Assembly: GCA_003635315.1 (NCBI GenBank)
Contig: PYJD01000031.1
Location: forward strand, 62,001 to 126,000
Source: Candidatus Poribacteria bacterium
GTDB lineage: Bacteria; Poribacteria; WGA-4E; WGA-3G
Direction of reading: 5' to 3'
Length of the DNA: 64,000 bases
The notes under the pieces were generated by a model. It had not been told where the DNA came from, made no database searches, and saw nothing but the letters and a program-made list of their open reading frames with translations. Positions 18,029 through 27,496 of this stretch are shown piece after piece. The position numbers were made by a program, and so were the translations under genes. Each line of letters starts with the position of its first letter. Within the stretch, counting starts at the first letter, position 1.

Positions 18029-19035
18029 GTGTTAAGTGCCTTTTATCAACCAAGTGTATCTGTGCTTGTTAAAATTTGGTGGTTGGTAAGTGATACCATA
18101 CCGTTTTCCAACATTCATGAAATCATACCATAAATTGCAATGAAGAATATGTAAATATTTTGGCATTAACTATCTCATCTGTCCTGTTGGAGGGAAACCT
18201 TGTCCACGCGATTTATAGTAAACATTGAAAATAATAACACAAACTCCCTGTAGGAGCGATCTCCGAATCGCGATTTAACTCGGTGATAATCGGGAATCGG
18301 CCAGAATCATGTTAACTGGTCTCCTACAGCTCAAAATGTACCATTAATTCAAAAGTTTACTCATAAAGGCTTTGGTTCTTCACCGCATACATTAGACATT
18401 GTATACTTAATTTGCAAAGTATTCCATATAGATGCCATTTTATCAAGTGAAAATGCTAAATCACCAGGGTTATTTGGTTTTCTAAATTTTCAATACATTT
18501 TATCAATTCCGTTATTGTTCAAATTGGTATCCTATACCATTTCTAAGAAAATTTATGACATATCAACACCAATCACCCAACCCGGTAGGTTCGGTTTGAA
18601 ACCGAATCATAGGTGTCAATTTAGCACATTTCCCAAACATGGTAGGTTCGGTTTGGAACCGAACCATAGGCGTCAATTTAAGGATTTTCCAATACAATTG
18701 TGTGATTTTTACCTATCTTGTAGGTTGGGTTGAGGCACGAAACCCAACATGAAACGCTTTTACATGCAGAAATGTTGTGCTTCACCTACGATTCAACACT
18801 ACCTACGAGCACATGTAATCACTAAATTGACGCCAATAGTTCGGTTTGGAACCGAACCATAAATGTCAATTTAGGGATATACACCTAAATTTCAGCACCA
18901 GAGGTGCGGAATGTATATAGCACACAGTGTCAAGTCAGAACCGAACCCATAGGGGCAGAATGCGCGTATGGCATGCTGCATGAGGTGTCTTTGTGTACTT
19001 AGTGATACACCTTTCGCACCTCTAATGTATCTCTA
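18029..19035. repeat. Repeat-rich intergenic region (palindromic 'GGTTCGGTTT' family)
   Basis: A 40-bp unit starting GGTAGGTTCGGTTT and ending GTCAATTTA is present at 18584-18623 and 18641-18680. A third copy at 18823-18873 has outer arms TAAATTGAC/GTCAATTTA and inner arms GGTTCGG-type around TTTGGAA, a nested palindrome. There is also a 'CCTGTAGGAGCGATC' block near 18252, a TACCATTTCTAA end at 18536 and a 'gtaggttgggttgaggcacg' block near 18720. No convincing gene. Confidence 0.7.
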
Positions 19036-19884
19036 TTACATAATATTCTCTTTCTGTGAACGATGATTGAAATAGAGTATTGTGATACTGATAGCGTAAA
19101 TCGGTGTTATCCAAGCATTTATAGCAGTGGAGAAGATTGTTGTGATCCAATCTGTTACCGACGTCGGTGTGTATTCTGATGTAATCAGCAATCGTAGTTG
19201 TTTCTGTATAACCTCCCAAAATGATGTCTCTGATTGAAAGAATCCAAGGAGTTGCAAGAGTATCACGAAAGAGAGTAAAATAATAAAGTAAATTACCAAC
19301 ATGAATATTAATAACTGGAAGACTTTCCAGAATGTACGCCACCACATACCATGTATAAGGTATCTGCTTCTGCTAAATGCATGCATAGCAGTTGTATTCT
19401 CAATCATAAGAACCGGTCCATAAAATATCCAATTGATTATTAAATAGAATATAATAGGCCCCGAAAAAATATACACAACCAGTATGATCAAAATTAAACT
19501 GATAGAAGTTAAACCGATTGAAGTTACTGTTTCACTTTCTGGCAATAGTTGAGGGAGATGCAGAGTTACAACATAGATAATAGAACAACAAAGATACGGA
19601 TATATTCGTTCTAAAAACCGTTGTATCACCTGCCTGAGTGTAATCTGCTGACTGAGATAGATTTCACTCGCTAAGATAATCATTAACCCGCACATTAATG
19701 TATATAGTAACGAATTAGTGATTTGTTCCATTAAATCGAAAACTTTCCCGTTTCCAATGAAATGAAACCCTATCACGATCAATATGTCAAATACAAAATA
19801 GAACGTAGTCAACCAGAAAAATATTCGAAAATGTCTACGATAAAGGCTAAATGCAGTATCTACAATCTCTGTGAAATGCATCAT
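19036..19884 (-). CDS. Polytopic membrane protein, GDPD-membrane-domain-like
   Basis: 282 residues with about six hydrophobic helices. The segment ENTTAMHAFSRSRYLIHG followed by MWWRTFWKVFQLL resembles the 'E...A..RS..L..G..WR.F' signature of membrane domains attached to glycerophosphodiester phosphodiesterases and of related stand-alone proteins. No phosphodiesterase domain is present. Function unknown. It starts at MMHFTEIVDTAF; either Met is possible. The neighbours give no functional clue. Confidence 0.7.
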   Translation of the reverse strand: MMHFTEIVDTAFSLYRRHFRIFFWLTTFYFVFDILIVIGFHFIGNGKVFDLMEQITNSLLYTLMCGLMIILASEIYLSQQITLRQVIQRFLERIYPYLCCSIIYVVTLHLPQLLPESETVTSIGLTSISLILIILVVYIFSGPIIFYLIINWIFYGPVLMIENTTAMHAFSRSRYLIHGMWWRTFWKVFQLLIFMLVIYFIILLSFVILLQLLGFFQSETSFWEVIQKQLRLLITSEYTPTSVTDWITTIFSTAINAWITPIYAISITILYFNHRSQKENIM

Positions 19885-20045
19885 ATTCGGGTATTCCTCT
19901 ATTCAAATCGGGGATGGCTAATAGTGCTAAATTGAAACCTATAATGATTTCTGTGAGAACACCAACTAACAGTTTGTGGTACAAGAAATTGGGATTGTTC
20001 TGTCTTAATTGTGAATTATGGGATGTCTATATAATAGGGAGTGGA

Positions 20046-23000
20046 TTACAAGGAAGGTAATCCGTTCACTATTTCAACTGTTCGCAAACTCACACCAATC
20101 ACCCGACCGATTAAATCTACTATATAACGTTCGTCATCGGCACGATTTGGGTCATTCACAATACCGCTCCGTTTGTCGGTCTTAATACGATACTGATCAA
20201 CAACCCACTCCAACGCTGACCGCGTCCCAAGGCGATATTCATATACCTCCTTTGGAATGCCAGAAATAGTCAGAAAATCGTTATAGACCAACGATGTCTT
20301 GTCTTTCGACAACTTCATCTTCTCTACCTTCAGATTGATGGGGACATTCGGGGTTTCGATATGTTGTAGCTGCGGATGGATGGGATACTCTTCATAGTTG
20401 ATGTGTATGTCAGCGAGTTCCACACCAGCATGTGCGAATCCCCAGAAATCAGGGGCATACGGTATATGGGGTAGATCGCGTTTTAGGTTTGCCTGATATT
20501 TTTCACGATATTCGGGGTGATGTAGAAGTCCGTAGGTATAATGAAAGATGTCCCATTTGTTGATGTTGTTGTCGTTGTAATGTTCTCGGTATGCTGCAAG
20601 TGCCCAATCTGTGATGTTCTCTTTGCGATTCGAACCGTCTTCGTCATAAGTGTAGAAAGGGAAGCATTGTGTTGGTGAACCAAAACCTGCTGTTACCACA
20701 AGATTCGGAATACAATCACTCATCAAACAAGTAAAAGGTTTTTCAGGTGTAACGTTGACACAAATGACTCTATTTGCTTTTTCTGACTTTGGTAATGGAA
20801 AAATGTAGGGAAACACACCAGGTCTTTCAGTTAGAATATTGTCAAAATATAGATTTGTCTTAGTATAAGGACGATAAAGCAATTGTCTGATTTTTGATTT
20901 TGTCAACTCCACCCGATGTCCAGCTGTTAGATGTCGTTTTAAGGTAGCACTCCACTTGATCCTAGTTTCGTCGTAATTCACAAAATCATCAATCTTTAGT
21001 CCTTTTTCAGGATTTCGTTGCCATCTATCAATTTCAGTATTATAACATTGACTTAAACGTTCTACATTGTAAGTCAAGACAGTTCGGTTGAAATTGCAAA
21101 TCCAAGCATCACGACCTGTTAGAACTCCATTACTAAAAGTCTTGAAAATTACATTTAGTACAGAATTTTTCTCTGCTTTTACCTTCTTTGTTCCCATTGG
21201 AATAAAGGTCTCAAATTCTGGAAGCAGCCCTTTAGTTAACCATCTATACCTGTTATCAGGTATTATATCTTCCCATTGTATGTTCTGATAATATCCTTTT
21301 ATATTTAGATATTCGTATTTCTGCTCTTTTCTCCAAGATTCATCAACTCTTGAATAGAAAATATGTGGGAATTCTGTTTTTCTATTCTTCTTTACAAATA
21401 AGTTAATACTAACCCCTACTTGTATTCCAAAGACATTGTGTGTTGATCCAGATAACTTCGGATTTTTTCTGACGTTACCACCCAAATCCAAAATAAAAAT
21501 GGAATTGAATTCATCTGCAAGATGTTTCCGCATTCCATCAAAAGCTTTTCCATCTATAAAGCCATTGTTTGTAACAAAAGCAACCACTCCTTCTTTGTCT
21601 ATCCTATCTATAGCCCACCGAATTGCTTTTACATACGGATCATATAATCCTGTCTTTAGAGTAGTTTCTGAATCCAAAACAAATGAATCAGAAATTCGTC
21701 TATTCATAGTCTTATAATCACGATTTTTGTTGTTATCACTTTCATTCACCTGTCTTAAATTATACGGTGGATTCCCAATCACAACGAACATATCGGTATT
21801 TTTCTGCCTTGCCACGCGATCCGTATTTTCTTCAGAAAACAATTCTATCTGTTCTTTCTCAAGCATCTCAAAGGTATCCGCAAGTGCAATACCTTCAAAA
21901 GGGAGGTATTGTTGTGTACGTTGGTAATACTCCTGTTCAATATTCAAACTGGCTATGTAGTATGGTAGGAGCATCACTTCGTTACAGTGGAGTTCGTTCT
22001 GATATTTGTGCTTCAAGTTCATCCCATCAATATCCCGCATCAATCGCACAATGAAATTACCAGTACCAACAAACGGATCAATGATATGCACGCCTTCACT
22101 CGATAGTGAACGATCGAATTCTGTATTGAGAATATGTTCAACACTATTCACCATAAAATCCACGATCGGTTGCGGTGTATAGACAATACCGTGTGTATCC
22201 GCCACATCTGCCGAAAAACCTTGAAAAAATTGTTCATAGAATGTGTTCAATAGATGCTGTTTCTGTGAAAAGTCTCGGCAGCCTTTCGCTGCATTCTCAA
22301 TGGCACGGTAGAACGGATCAAGCGGACGGAGAAATACATCTCGACTGATGGCTTGATGCATCAACGCACCCGTAACTTTTTCAATCTCTTGTGCGATGAT
22401 GTTCCGTGTTGTGAAATCGGATCGGTCAAACACGGTTCGGAAGATACGTTCTGTGAGAATATGCTGTATGAGCATCTCCTCAACTGCTTTCTGAGACAGG
22501 TTCGGATTGATGGCTGATTTGCATGTCTCATAAAACCCAGTAAATGCTGTGCGGAATGTTGAATCGTTCTCTAACTGCGTTTCTATAAGATCCATCATCT
22601 CCGTTGCGAGATCCGGAACGTGTGTTCTGAAGTCGGCGACGGCGCGTTCCCAATCTTCGTGGACAGGTGTGGTGTATCCAAAAAGTTGCTGCAGTGTGTT
22701 GACAAGATTGTTAGGATCGGTCAGATCCGTATCCAGTGTTCTCTGTCCGTTCTGAAAGAGGATACCACGTTCGGGTGTTTGGAACAGGATATTGTCTAAT
22801 GGATATCCTGCCTGTTGTTTCTCTTGAACGGCTTGAGGTAGGTCGTCGTGTATATCTTTGGCTTCCCAGTAAGCAAGTGGCATACCGAGTTTAGTTACAG
22901 CACCGTCAATGATAATACGGTCACCCGAATCCGTTTGCATCTGGTATTGCTGAGAGAAGGTGGCATCAATCTGTTTAGCACAGATATTTAGGAGTGTACC

Positions 23001-23114
23001 GAAAGGTGCGCTGACAGCACCTTCATGGGTTATCGCCTGTTGGTTGAATTGTTGTAATGTGGCGTAATAGTCTTTAATGGGTTTATGAGTCGGTTTAAGG
23101 TTCAACAGTGGCAT
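20046..23114 (-). CDS. Type ISP/IIG-like restriction-modification enzyme (nuclease + N6-adenine methyltransferase)
   Basis: 1022 residues in one polypeptide. An N-terminal PD-(D/E)XK-type nuclease core is suggested by D70 (IIIDGAV) and E84-A-K86 (AYWEAKD). A helical linker follows. The gamma-type adenine methyltransferase has motif I DPFVGTGNF at 347-355 and motif IV NPPY at 449-452. A large target-recognition region and a C-terminal segment (ISGIPKEVYEYRLGTRSALE...) typical of type ISP enzymes complete it. Unlike LlaGI/LlaBIII there is no helicase domain between nuclease and methyltransferase, so it should act more like a type IIG enzyme. No separate specificity or methylase gene is adjacent. 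Flanking gaps are repeat-poor on the 5' side. Confidence 0.9.
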   Translation of the reverse strand: MPLLNLKPTHKPIKDYYATLQQFNQQAITHEGAVSAPFGTLLNICAKQIDATFSQQYQMQTDSGDRIIIDGAVTKLGMPLAYWEAKDIHDDLPQAVQEKQQAGYPLDNILFQTPERGILFQNGQRTLDTDLTDPNNLVNTLQQLFGYTTPVHEDWERAVADFRTHVPDLATEMMDLIETQLENDSTFRTAFTGFYETCKSAINPNLSQKAVEEMLIQHILTERIFRTVFDRSDFTTRNIIAQEIEKVTGALMHQAISRDVFLRPLDPFYRAIENAAKGCRDFSQKQHLLNTFYEQFFQGFSADVADTHGIVYTPQPIVDFMVNSVEHILNTEFDRSLSSEGVHIIDPFVGTGNFIVRLMRDIDGMNLKHKYQNELHCNEVMLLPYYIASLNIEQEYYQRTQQYLPFEGIALADTFEMLEKEQIELFSEENTDRVARQKNTDMFVVIGNPPYNLRQVNESDNNKNRDYKTMNRRISDSFVLDSETTLKTGLYDPYVKAIRWAIDRIDKEGVVAFVTNNGFIDGKAFDGMRKHLADEFNSIFILDLGGNVRKNPKLSGSTHNVFGIQVGVSINLFVKKNRKTEFPHIFYSRVDESWRKEQKYEYLNIKGYYQNIQWEDIIPDNRYRWLTKGLLPEFETFIPMGTKKVKAEKNSVLNVIFKTFSNGVLTGRDAWICNFNRTVLTYNVERLSQCYNTEIDRWQRNPEKGLKIDDFVNYDETRIKWSATLKRHLTAGHRVELTKSKIRQLLYRPYTKTNLYFDNILTERPGVFPYIFPLPKSEKANRVICVNVTPEKPFTCLMSDCIPNLVVTAGFGSPTQCFPFYTYDEDGSNRKENITDWALAAYREHYNDNNINKWDIFHYTYGLLHHPEYREKYQANLKRDLPHIPYAPDFWGFAHAGVELADIHINYEEYPIHPQLQHIETPNVPINLKVEKMKLSKDKTSLVYNDFLTISGIPKEVYEYRLGTRSALEWVVDQYRIKTDKRSGIVNDPNRADDERYIVDLIGRVIGVSLRTVEIVNGLPSL

Positions 23115-23667
23115 GGTGGGTATGTTAGCAGGTGTATTGTGTTGGTGTCAAGTAGGTATGTTTGGGTATTGGATTATTAAATCTTATGAATGACAAATTA
23201 TGCAGGGTGGTACGCAATTAATGTATTAAATTTAAGGTTTGTAATGTTCTAATACATCTAAAAAAATAACAACACATAAAACATTACAAACTAACATTCC
23301 TTACGATAAAATCCCTCTACGTCTATATTTGATAGGTGTAGAAATAAAATGGAATAAGGGAGTTGGGATAGAAATAAGGTAAATTTGTAAAGTTGGCACG
23401 ATATTTGCTTAAGATTGTTAGGTTAATATCACCATATCATAAATTGTTTGAATACAATGACGATCTATTTCCATCTTATGAATCTGTCAACCAAAATGGG
23501 TGTAATAGGAATGGAGTTATTAACAGCTCATTACCGGCTGTTAGGAACGAAACGGGTACTGCACAAACTGACAGTTTATGTGATACTGCCTAACCTAAAG
23601 GTTATATATAAAAAAGTAATATTTTTATTTAGAAACGGTATAACATTTTAATTAAGGAGTGAAACTT
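23115..23667. other. Divergent intergenic region and long 5' leader of the 23.7-26.4 kb operon
   Basis: Lies between the restriction-modification gene (minus) and the three-gene operon (plus). Holds the sigma-54-type promoter at 23393-23408, a hairpin TAACAGC/GCTGTTA near 23520-23543 in the leader, and an orphan TAGAAACGGTATAA end near 23630. No gene seen. Confidence 0.55.
23393..23408 (+). promoter_or_regulatory. Sigma-54 (RpoN) -24/-12 promoter
   Basis: TTGGCACGATATTTGC: the -24 TGGCAC, five bases, then the -12 TTGC followed by T, matching the consensus YTGGCACG-N4-TTGCW. Transcription would start near 23420, giving a leader of about 250 nt before the first gene (23668). No enhancer site or activator gene was recognised nearby. 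The exact match in a non-coding divergent region makes chance unlikely but not excluded. Confidence 0.7.
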
Positions 23668-24279
23668 ATGAGAAATAGGAAATATTGGGGGATCGTAACC
23701 CTCATTATACTACTACTTGGTGTCACTGCTGTTTTATTACTGCGGGATACAGACACCGAGCCTGAAGTTATCTACAAAACAGATGTAGAACCAGCAAGGA
23801 AAACAGAAACACAGATTGCAGAGAAACGGACCGCCAAGCCTGGATTTGAAATGGTGCAACATGGCGATCATTGGCATGAAGTGCCGATCTCTGAACCACC
23901 TGTCGTAACCGATGAAGAAGTTACCCCAGAAGTTGTGGCTAAACCCGATTGGATATATGATCCTGATAGAGAAAAGCCGGACGGGTGGGATCCCAAACTC
24001 GTGTGGGAAAATAGCGAAGTGAAAATTGATTTTAACTATTTTCGCCCCATGACAGAAGAAGAACAAGCGGAATATGAACGTCTGAAATCTATGGAAAACC
24101 CTGAAGATCACGGTATTGATGTTAATAATGAGGCAGACCTTCGATTTATGGCTATCGTGAATATGCAGTCAGATTTATTGCTACGTGCACGGAATGCTCG
24201 CGGCACTCTTGAAGGGGACAGGCTGTTTGCAGAATACGAGAATCTATACGGTTTCACCAAGTATTTTTTGCCCGATTAA
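23668..24279 (+). CDS. Membrane-anchored histidine-triad (HxxHxH) protein, paralogue 1
   Basis: 203 residues from the ATG at 23668, chosen because AAGGAG lies 8 bp upstream (a GTG 9 bp earlier overlaps that site). A single N-terminal hydrophobic anchor (about 8-25) precedes a soluble, acidic region. The motif GFEMVQHGDHWHEVPIS puts H65, H68 and H70 in an H-x-x-H-x-H arrangement, as in zinc-binding streptococcal histidine-triad proteins. The rest is not recognised. First gene of a three-gene operon; its start region and the motif are duplicated in the next gene. Metal binding at the cell envelope is an inference. Confidence 0.75.
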   Translation: MRNRKYWGIVTLIILLLGVTAVLLLRDTDTEPEVIYKTDVEPARKTETQIAEKRTAKPGFEMVQHGDHWHEVPISEPPVVTDEEVTPEVVAKPDWIYDPDREKPDGWDPKLVWENSEVKIDFNYFRPMTEEEQAEYERLKSMENPEDHGIDVNNEADLRFMAIVNMQSDLLLRARNARGTLEGDRLFAEYENLYGFTKYFLPD

Positions 24280-24324
24280 TACTAAGAGGAGAGGGTATTA
24301 CATTTAAATTAAGGAGTGAAACTC

Positions 24325-25086
24325 ATGAGAAAGAAAATGTATTGGGGGATCGCTACCCTCATTCTATTACTCGGTGGATTCTGTGTGTTCTTGTTTATTA
24401 AGGATCGCGCTGAAATACGACAACTTAAAGAAGAGTTAACCGAATCGAATAAACTATTGGAAGAGCAGAATAAGGAAAAAACTAAACAACCGTCACTTGC
24501 AAGAGACGGTTTCAAGATGGTGCCGCATGATGATCATTGGCATGAAGTGCCGATTGAAGCACCGGATACGGGGCAAGGTGAACCTGCCATACAGTCCGAT
24601 TCTGTCAAACCGTATACCGGTAAGTTGACATACCACAAGGAACTTTTAGAGACGCATCCGGTTGAAGCACTTCGTAAGCAGGCGGAAGAACGTGGACACT
24701 GGAGTGCAAAATGGATACCCCCATTTCCACCAGAAGACCAAGAAGCCGCCGAAACCGCACGGACGGAATATTTCATCATTTACTATGAAACTATTGGAGA
24801 TACAGACAATCCCGAGTACAGAAAGGCAAATCGTGCAGGTTGGGAGCAGACACGTCGTGGATTTGAGAGAACAAGGGAGATACGCGCATTGGGCAGGACA
24901 AAGGAGGCGGTGGACGCACGCGGGCGTCGTAATGATTTAAATATATTATCCTGGCCGAGATTCCCTGAAGCGGATGTACCACAATTTCCACTTTATGAAA
25001 AAGGATGGCGCACGTCATCTTCGAATTATTTTCCGAGGCGTATTGAAGATTTGAAATTTCCACTGCATATTTCTGATTCCAAATAA
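24325..25086 (+). CDS. Membrane-anchored histidine-triad (HxxHxH) protein, paralogue 2
   Basis: 253 residues from the ATG at 24325 (AAGGAG 8 bp upstream). N-terminal membrane anchor (about 7-26) and a coiled-coil-like stretch EIRQLKEELTESNKLLEEQ (30-48). The motif GFKMVPHDDHWHEVPIE has H68, H71 and H73, the same triad as in the preceding gene. The leader, ribosome-binding site and first residues (MRxxxYWGI.TLI) are nearly the same in both genes, showing tandem duplication, while the C-terminal halves have diverged completely. Lies 45 bp after paralogue 1. Function unknown beyond probable metal binding. Confidence 0.75.
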   Translation: MRKKMYWGIATLILLLGGFCVFLFIKDRAEIRQLKEELTESNKLLEEQNKEKTKQPSLARDGFKMVPHDDHWHEVPIEAPDTGQGEPAIQSDSVKPYTGKLTYHKELLETHPVEALRKQAEERGHWSAKWIPPFPPEDQEAAETARTEYFIIYYETIGDTDNPEYRKANRAGWEQTRRGFERTREIRALGRTKEAVDARGRRNDLNILSWPRFPEADVPQFPLYEKGWRTSSSNYFPRRIEDLKFPLHISDSK

Positions 25087-25102
25087 AAGGAGGAACTTAA
25101 TC

Positions 25103-26425
25103 ATGTTCAAAACTTCATCACGACTCACCTTAATCGTTTGTGTGTTATCAATCTCAATTTGCAATAACGTATCCTTTGCAGGTGATGTATCAAACTATGA
25201 GTATAAGCAACTTGGGATCAAGTATGATAACGTAGATGACAAAGAGCAAGATCTCATAGATGTTCGAACTGTCCTTGGTCATCTCAACTCAGGTTGGGAT
25301 GCCAGAATAGAATCCGCTGATAGCAACGTTCAGGTGACTTTGATCACTGGTGGGAGTGCAGCAGTGAGCGGCATTGTTGCTGCAGTAAGTGGCGGATCAC
25401 TTTTACCTGCATCGTTTGCTGCCTGGGTCGCCCTGCTTCAAGCAAATGAAGCACAGAAAGATAGGGTCGCGAGTAACGATTATTTGCAAGCGATATCCGC
25501 GACTGTGTCGCAGCTGGATACTGCATTGGCTGCAGTAGAGACAGCCTACACACTCTACGCTGCGCAGCATGATACGTATTTGGGCGTCATGACGCCACAT
25601 CTTGGTAGAGTGAAATCTACGCTTGCTACAGCATCAGGTGCCGGTCAAACGTCTTTCTCTCACACCGGAAACACCAGCGGAAACCCACATTCTGTTGATC
25701 CACTCTGGGGTAGAGATCATTGGCCTACGAAGGACCTCCCGAAAACCAATGCGTGTAAATCTCACAATCCGTGTATGTATTCTTACCGTACACCCTATGA
25801 AGCGTTCACTGCACATCAGTGGACTTGTGGGTCGGATTACTCTATTGTGAGTCATCTGATCCCTGGGTGTGGCAGAAAGTATTATAAATGCCCTAATTCT
25901 GAAATTCCTAATTATCACAATACCTTCCGATGCACAAGATATGTCATGGTTTTGAAGCAGGTTGAAAGTGATCGTGTCAGAGAATACTGTGGTACCCTCT
26001 TCCGCTATTGCACCAATTTTACTTTTGATTCCTATGGGTCTTTAACGGGAACTACGGAGGCTGGAAGGTGTACTTCATTTTTCGGTCCGGGACGGTCAGG
26101 TTCACACGATCATAGTGGATCAGATGATACAGATACTTCTCCTGGCAATCACCAGCAATCTGAAGTTACGGAGACCACCATCACGTATGCGTGTGATGTT
26201 CATAGTGGGGTTGCTAATAGCGCGAGTGGGCACGTCGCAGCGGGTTGTGGCAACCCGAATCACTTTACTTGTGATAACAGCGATCATTCGGCTTCAAGCT
26301 GTGGGCATATAGATCATTTTAATTGTGATAGTCTGACGCATGTTGAGGAGCAATGCACGGTCACAAATTCGAACGGTGATAGGTGTACGTATACGTTCTG
26401 GCGATGTGTGCATCCGACCGTTTAG
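25103..26425 (+). CDS. Secreted Cys/His-rich protein of unknown function
   Basis: 440 residues; AGGAGG lies 9 bp before the ATG. The signal peptide (about 1-27) ends NVSFA. A middle helical region with a Gly/Ala-rich hydrophobic stretch (about 75-115) is followed by a Cys-rich half. The last ~85 residues repeat a pattern of C-x-x-H/C-G-H pairs (ACDVHSG, GCGNPNHFTCDNSDH, SCGHIDHFNCDSLTH), resembling small zinc-binding knuckles, with a C-terminal C-x4-CTYTFWRC. Third gene of the operon, 16 bp after paralogue 2, so probably an envelope partner of the HxxHxH proteins. I do not recognise the family. Confidence 0.72.
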   Translation: MFKTSSRLTLIVCVLSISICNNVSFAGDVSNYEYKQLGIKYDNVDDKEQDLIDVRTVLGHLNSGWDARIESADSNVQVTLITGGSAAVSGIVAAVSGGSLLPASFAAWVALLQANEAQKDRVASNDYLQAISATVSQLDTALAAVETAYTLYAAQHDTYLGVMTPHLGRVKSTLATASGAGQTSFSHTGNTSGNPHSVDPLWGRDHWPTKDLPKTNACKSHNPCMYSYRTPYEAFTAHQWTCGSDYSIVSHLIPGCGRKYYKCPNSEIPNYHNTFRCTRYVMVLKQVESDRVREYCGTLFRYCTNFTFDSYGSLTGTTEAGRCTSFFGPGRSGSHDHSGSDDTDTSPGNHQQSEVTETTITYACDVHSGVANSASGHVAAGCGNPNHFTCDNSDHSASSCGHIDHFNCDSLTHVEEQCTVTNSNGDRCTYTFWRCVHPTV

Positions 26426-27138
26426 GTTTCCACCCAAAAACCACTCACATTACACCCTCTTATCTACGATTCAGACAAGAAAAACGCGTCATCCGCACAA
26501 ACCATCATTCTTACAAAATCCCTCTCATCCGTGTAATCCGCGATTCAGACAAACCCCATTCCCTGTAATCCATGAATTCCGCAATTCAAATTAAAATAAA
26601 AATAATGAATAAAATCTAAACATAGACATCTAAAGTAACATACGTGAAAAATAAGTTTGCATATTATTTATGTGTATGTTATAATAGTCTTGTATATAAT
26701 GTGATATATAAACAACCAAGGTTTATTATGTTATGATAAATTATAATTCAAAAACTAAAATGATAAATATCGGGCAATTCTATGCAATCCCTTTACACTA
26801 CTGTGTTTACAGAAGATTGACCAAAAAACACAGTTTTCAAGTTTTTCAAATTATTAAAAAATTACCTAATTTTAGTGAACCGCTATGAACACAGGTCCAG
26901 ACTTACTGCAAGGCACTTCAAATTCGGAAATGTAAAAATCCGACTAAAAAAACTTGAAAAACTAAAAAAATAAAGGATATCCATGAATCCTACACGAATT
27001 GCAGAACTAAAGACAGAGACTTTTTGTAGGTGGATAAAATGAAGCTAATGAAAGATATACATGAAAAATGGTACAATATCGTAACTTTCTCAATTATATC
27101 CAACACATCCTGGATCAGAAAGTATATAGACATAACTC

Positions 27139-27159
27139 AAAAAAACACCGTGAGGTGTT
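27139..27159 (-). terminator. Terminator-like hairpin on the minus strand
   Basis: AACACC/GGTGTT 6-bp stem with a 4-nt loop, followed on the minus strand by a run of five T. No annotated minus-strand gene lies upstream, so it may end an unannotated RNA or be chance. Confidence 0.35.
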
Positions 27160-27380
27160 CAGGAAATCCTTGTTCAGAAATGCCATTAACTGTTAATCAA
27201 CAACCGACAACTAACTGCTATAAACTAATAATTGCCAACATAAATATAACAAATGTGAAAATACAGCACAAAAACTGAAATAACACAAAAATGAGAAATT
27301 AGAAATTTTACTTTCTTCTATATTTAAGACAATGAACCCAGTACAGCACTGGTCTGAAAGCCATAATTTTACTGAAAATA

Positions 27381-27414
27381 AATGACACACGATGTGTCAA
27401 AAAGTGTAACATTT
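27381..27414. repeat. Palindrome-containing motif, inverted twin of 7288-7323
   Basis: Reads TGACACACGATGTGTCA then AAAAGTGTAACATT on the plus strand; its complement matches 7288-7323 with one central mismatch. A further half-site CGACACATG lies at 27425-27433. Confidence 0.6.
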
Positions 27415-27466
27415 TCCCGTTTTTCGACACATGCTAAACTTATGAATAGAAACTTTTCAAAGGAAA

Positions 27467-27496
27467 TTGACACGCAAAATAAATTAACGTTATAGT
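27467..27496 (+). promoter_or_regulatory. Possible sigma-70 promoter upstream of the frameshifted gene
   Basis: TTGACA (27467-27472), 18 bp, TATAGT (27491-27496). It would give a leader of nearly 390 nt before the reading frame at 27894. The match is good, but the region is very AT-rich. Confidence 0.4.

Noticed and set aside
18515-18733. 72-codon open frame in the 18-19 kb gap
   Set aside because: It translates the palindromic 40-bp repeat units directly (PGRFGLKPNHR and PKHGRFGLEPNHR), so it is repeat-derived.
27030-27278. 82-codon open frame in the 26.4-27.9 kb gap
   Set aside because: No ribosome-binding site, biased composition, overlaps a terminator-like hairpin on the other strand.
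7288-27414. The two palindromic motifs as att sites of a 20-kb island
   Set aside because: They are in inverted orientation, no integrase lies between them, and the enclosed genes are of mixed, chromosomal type.
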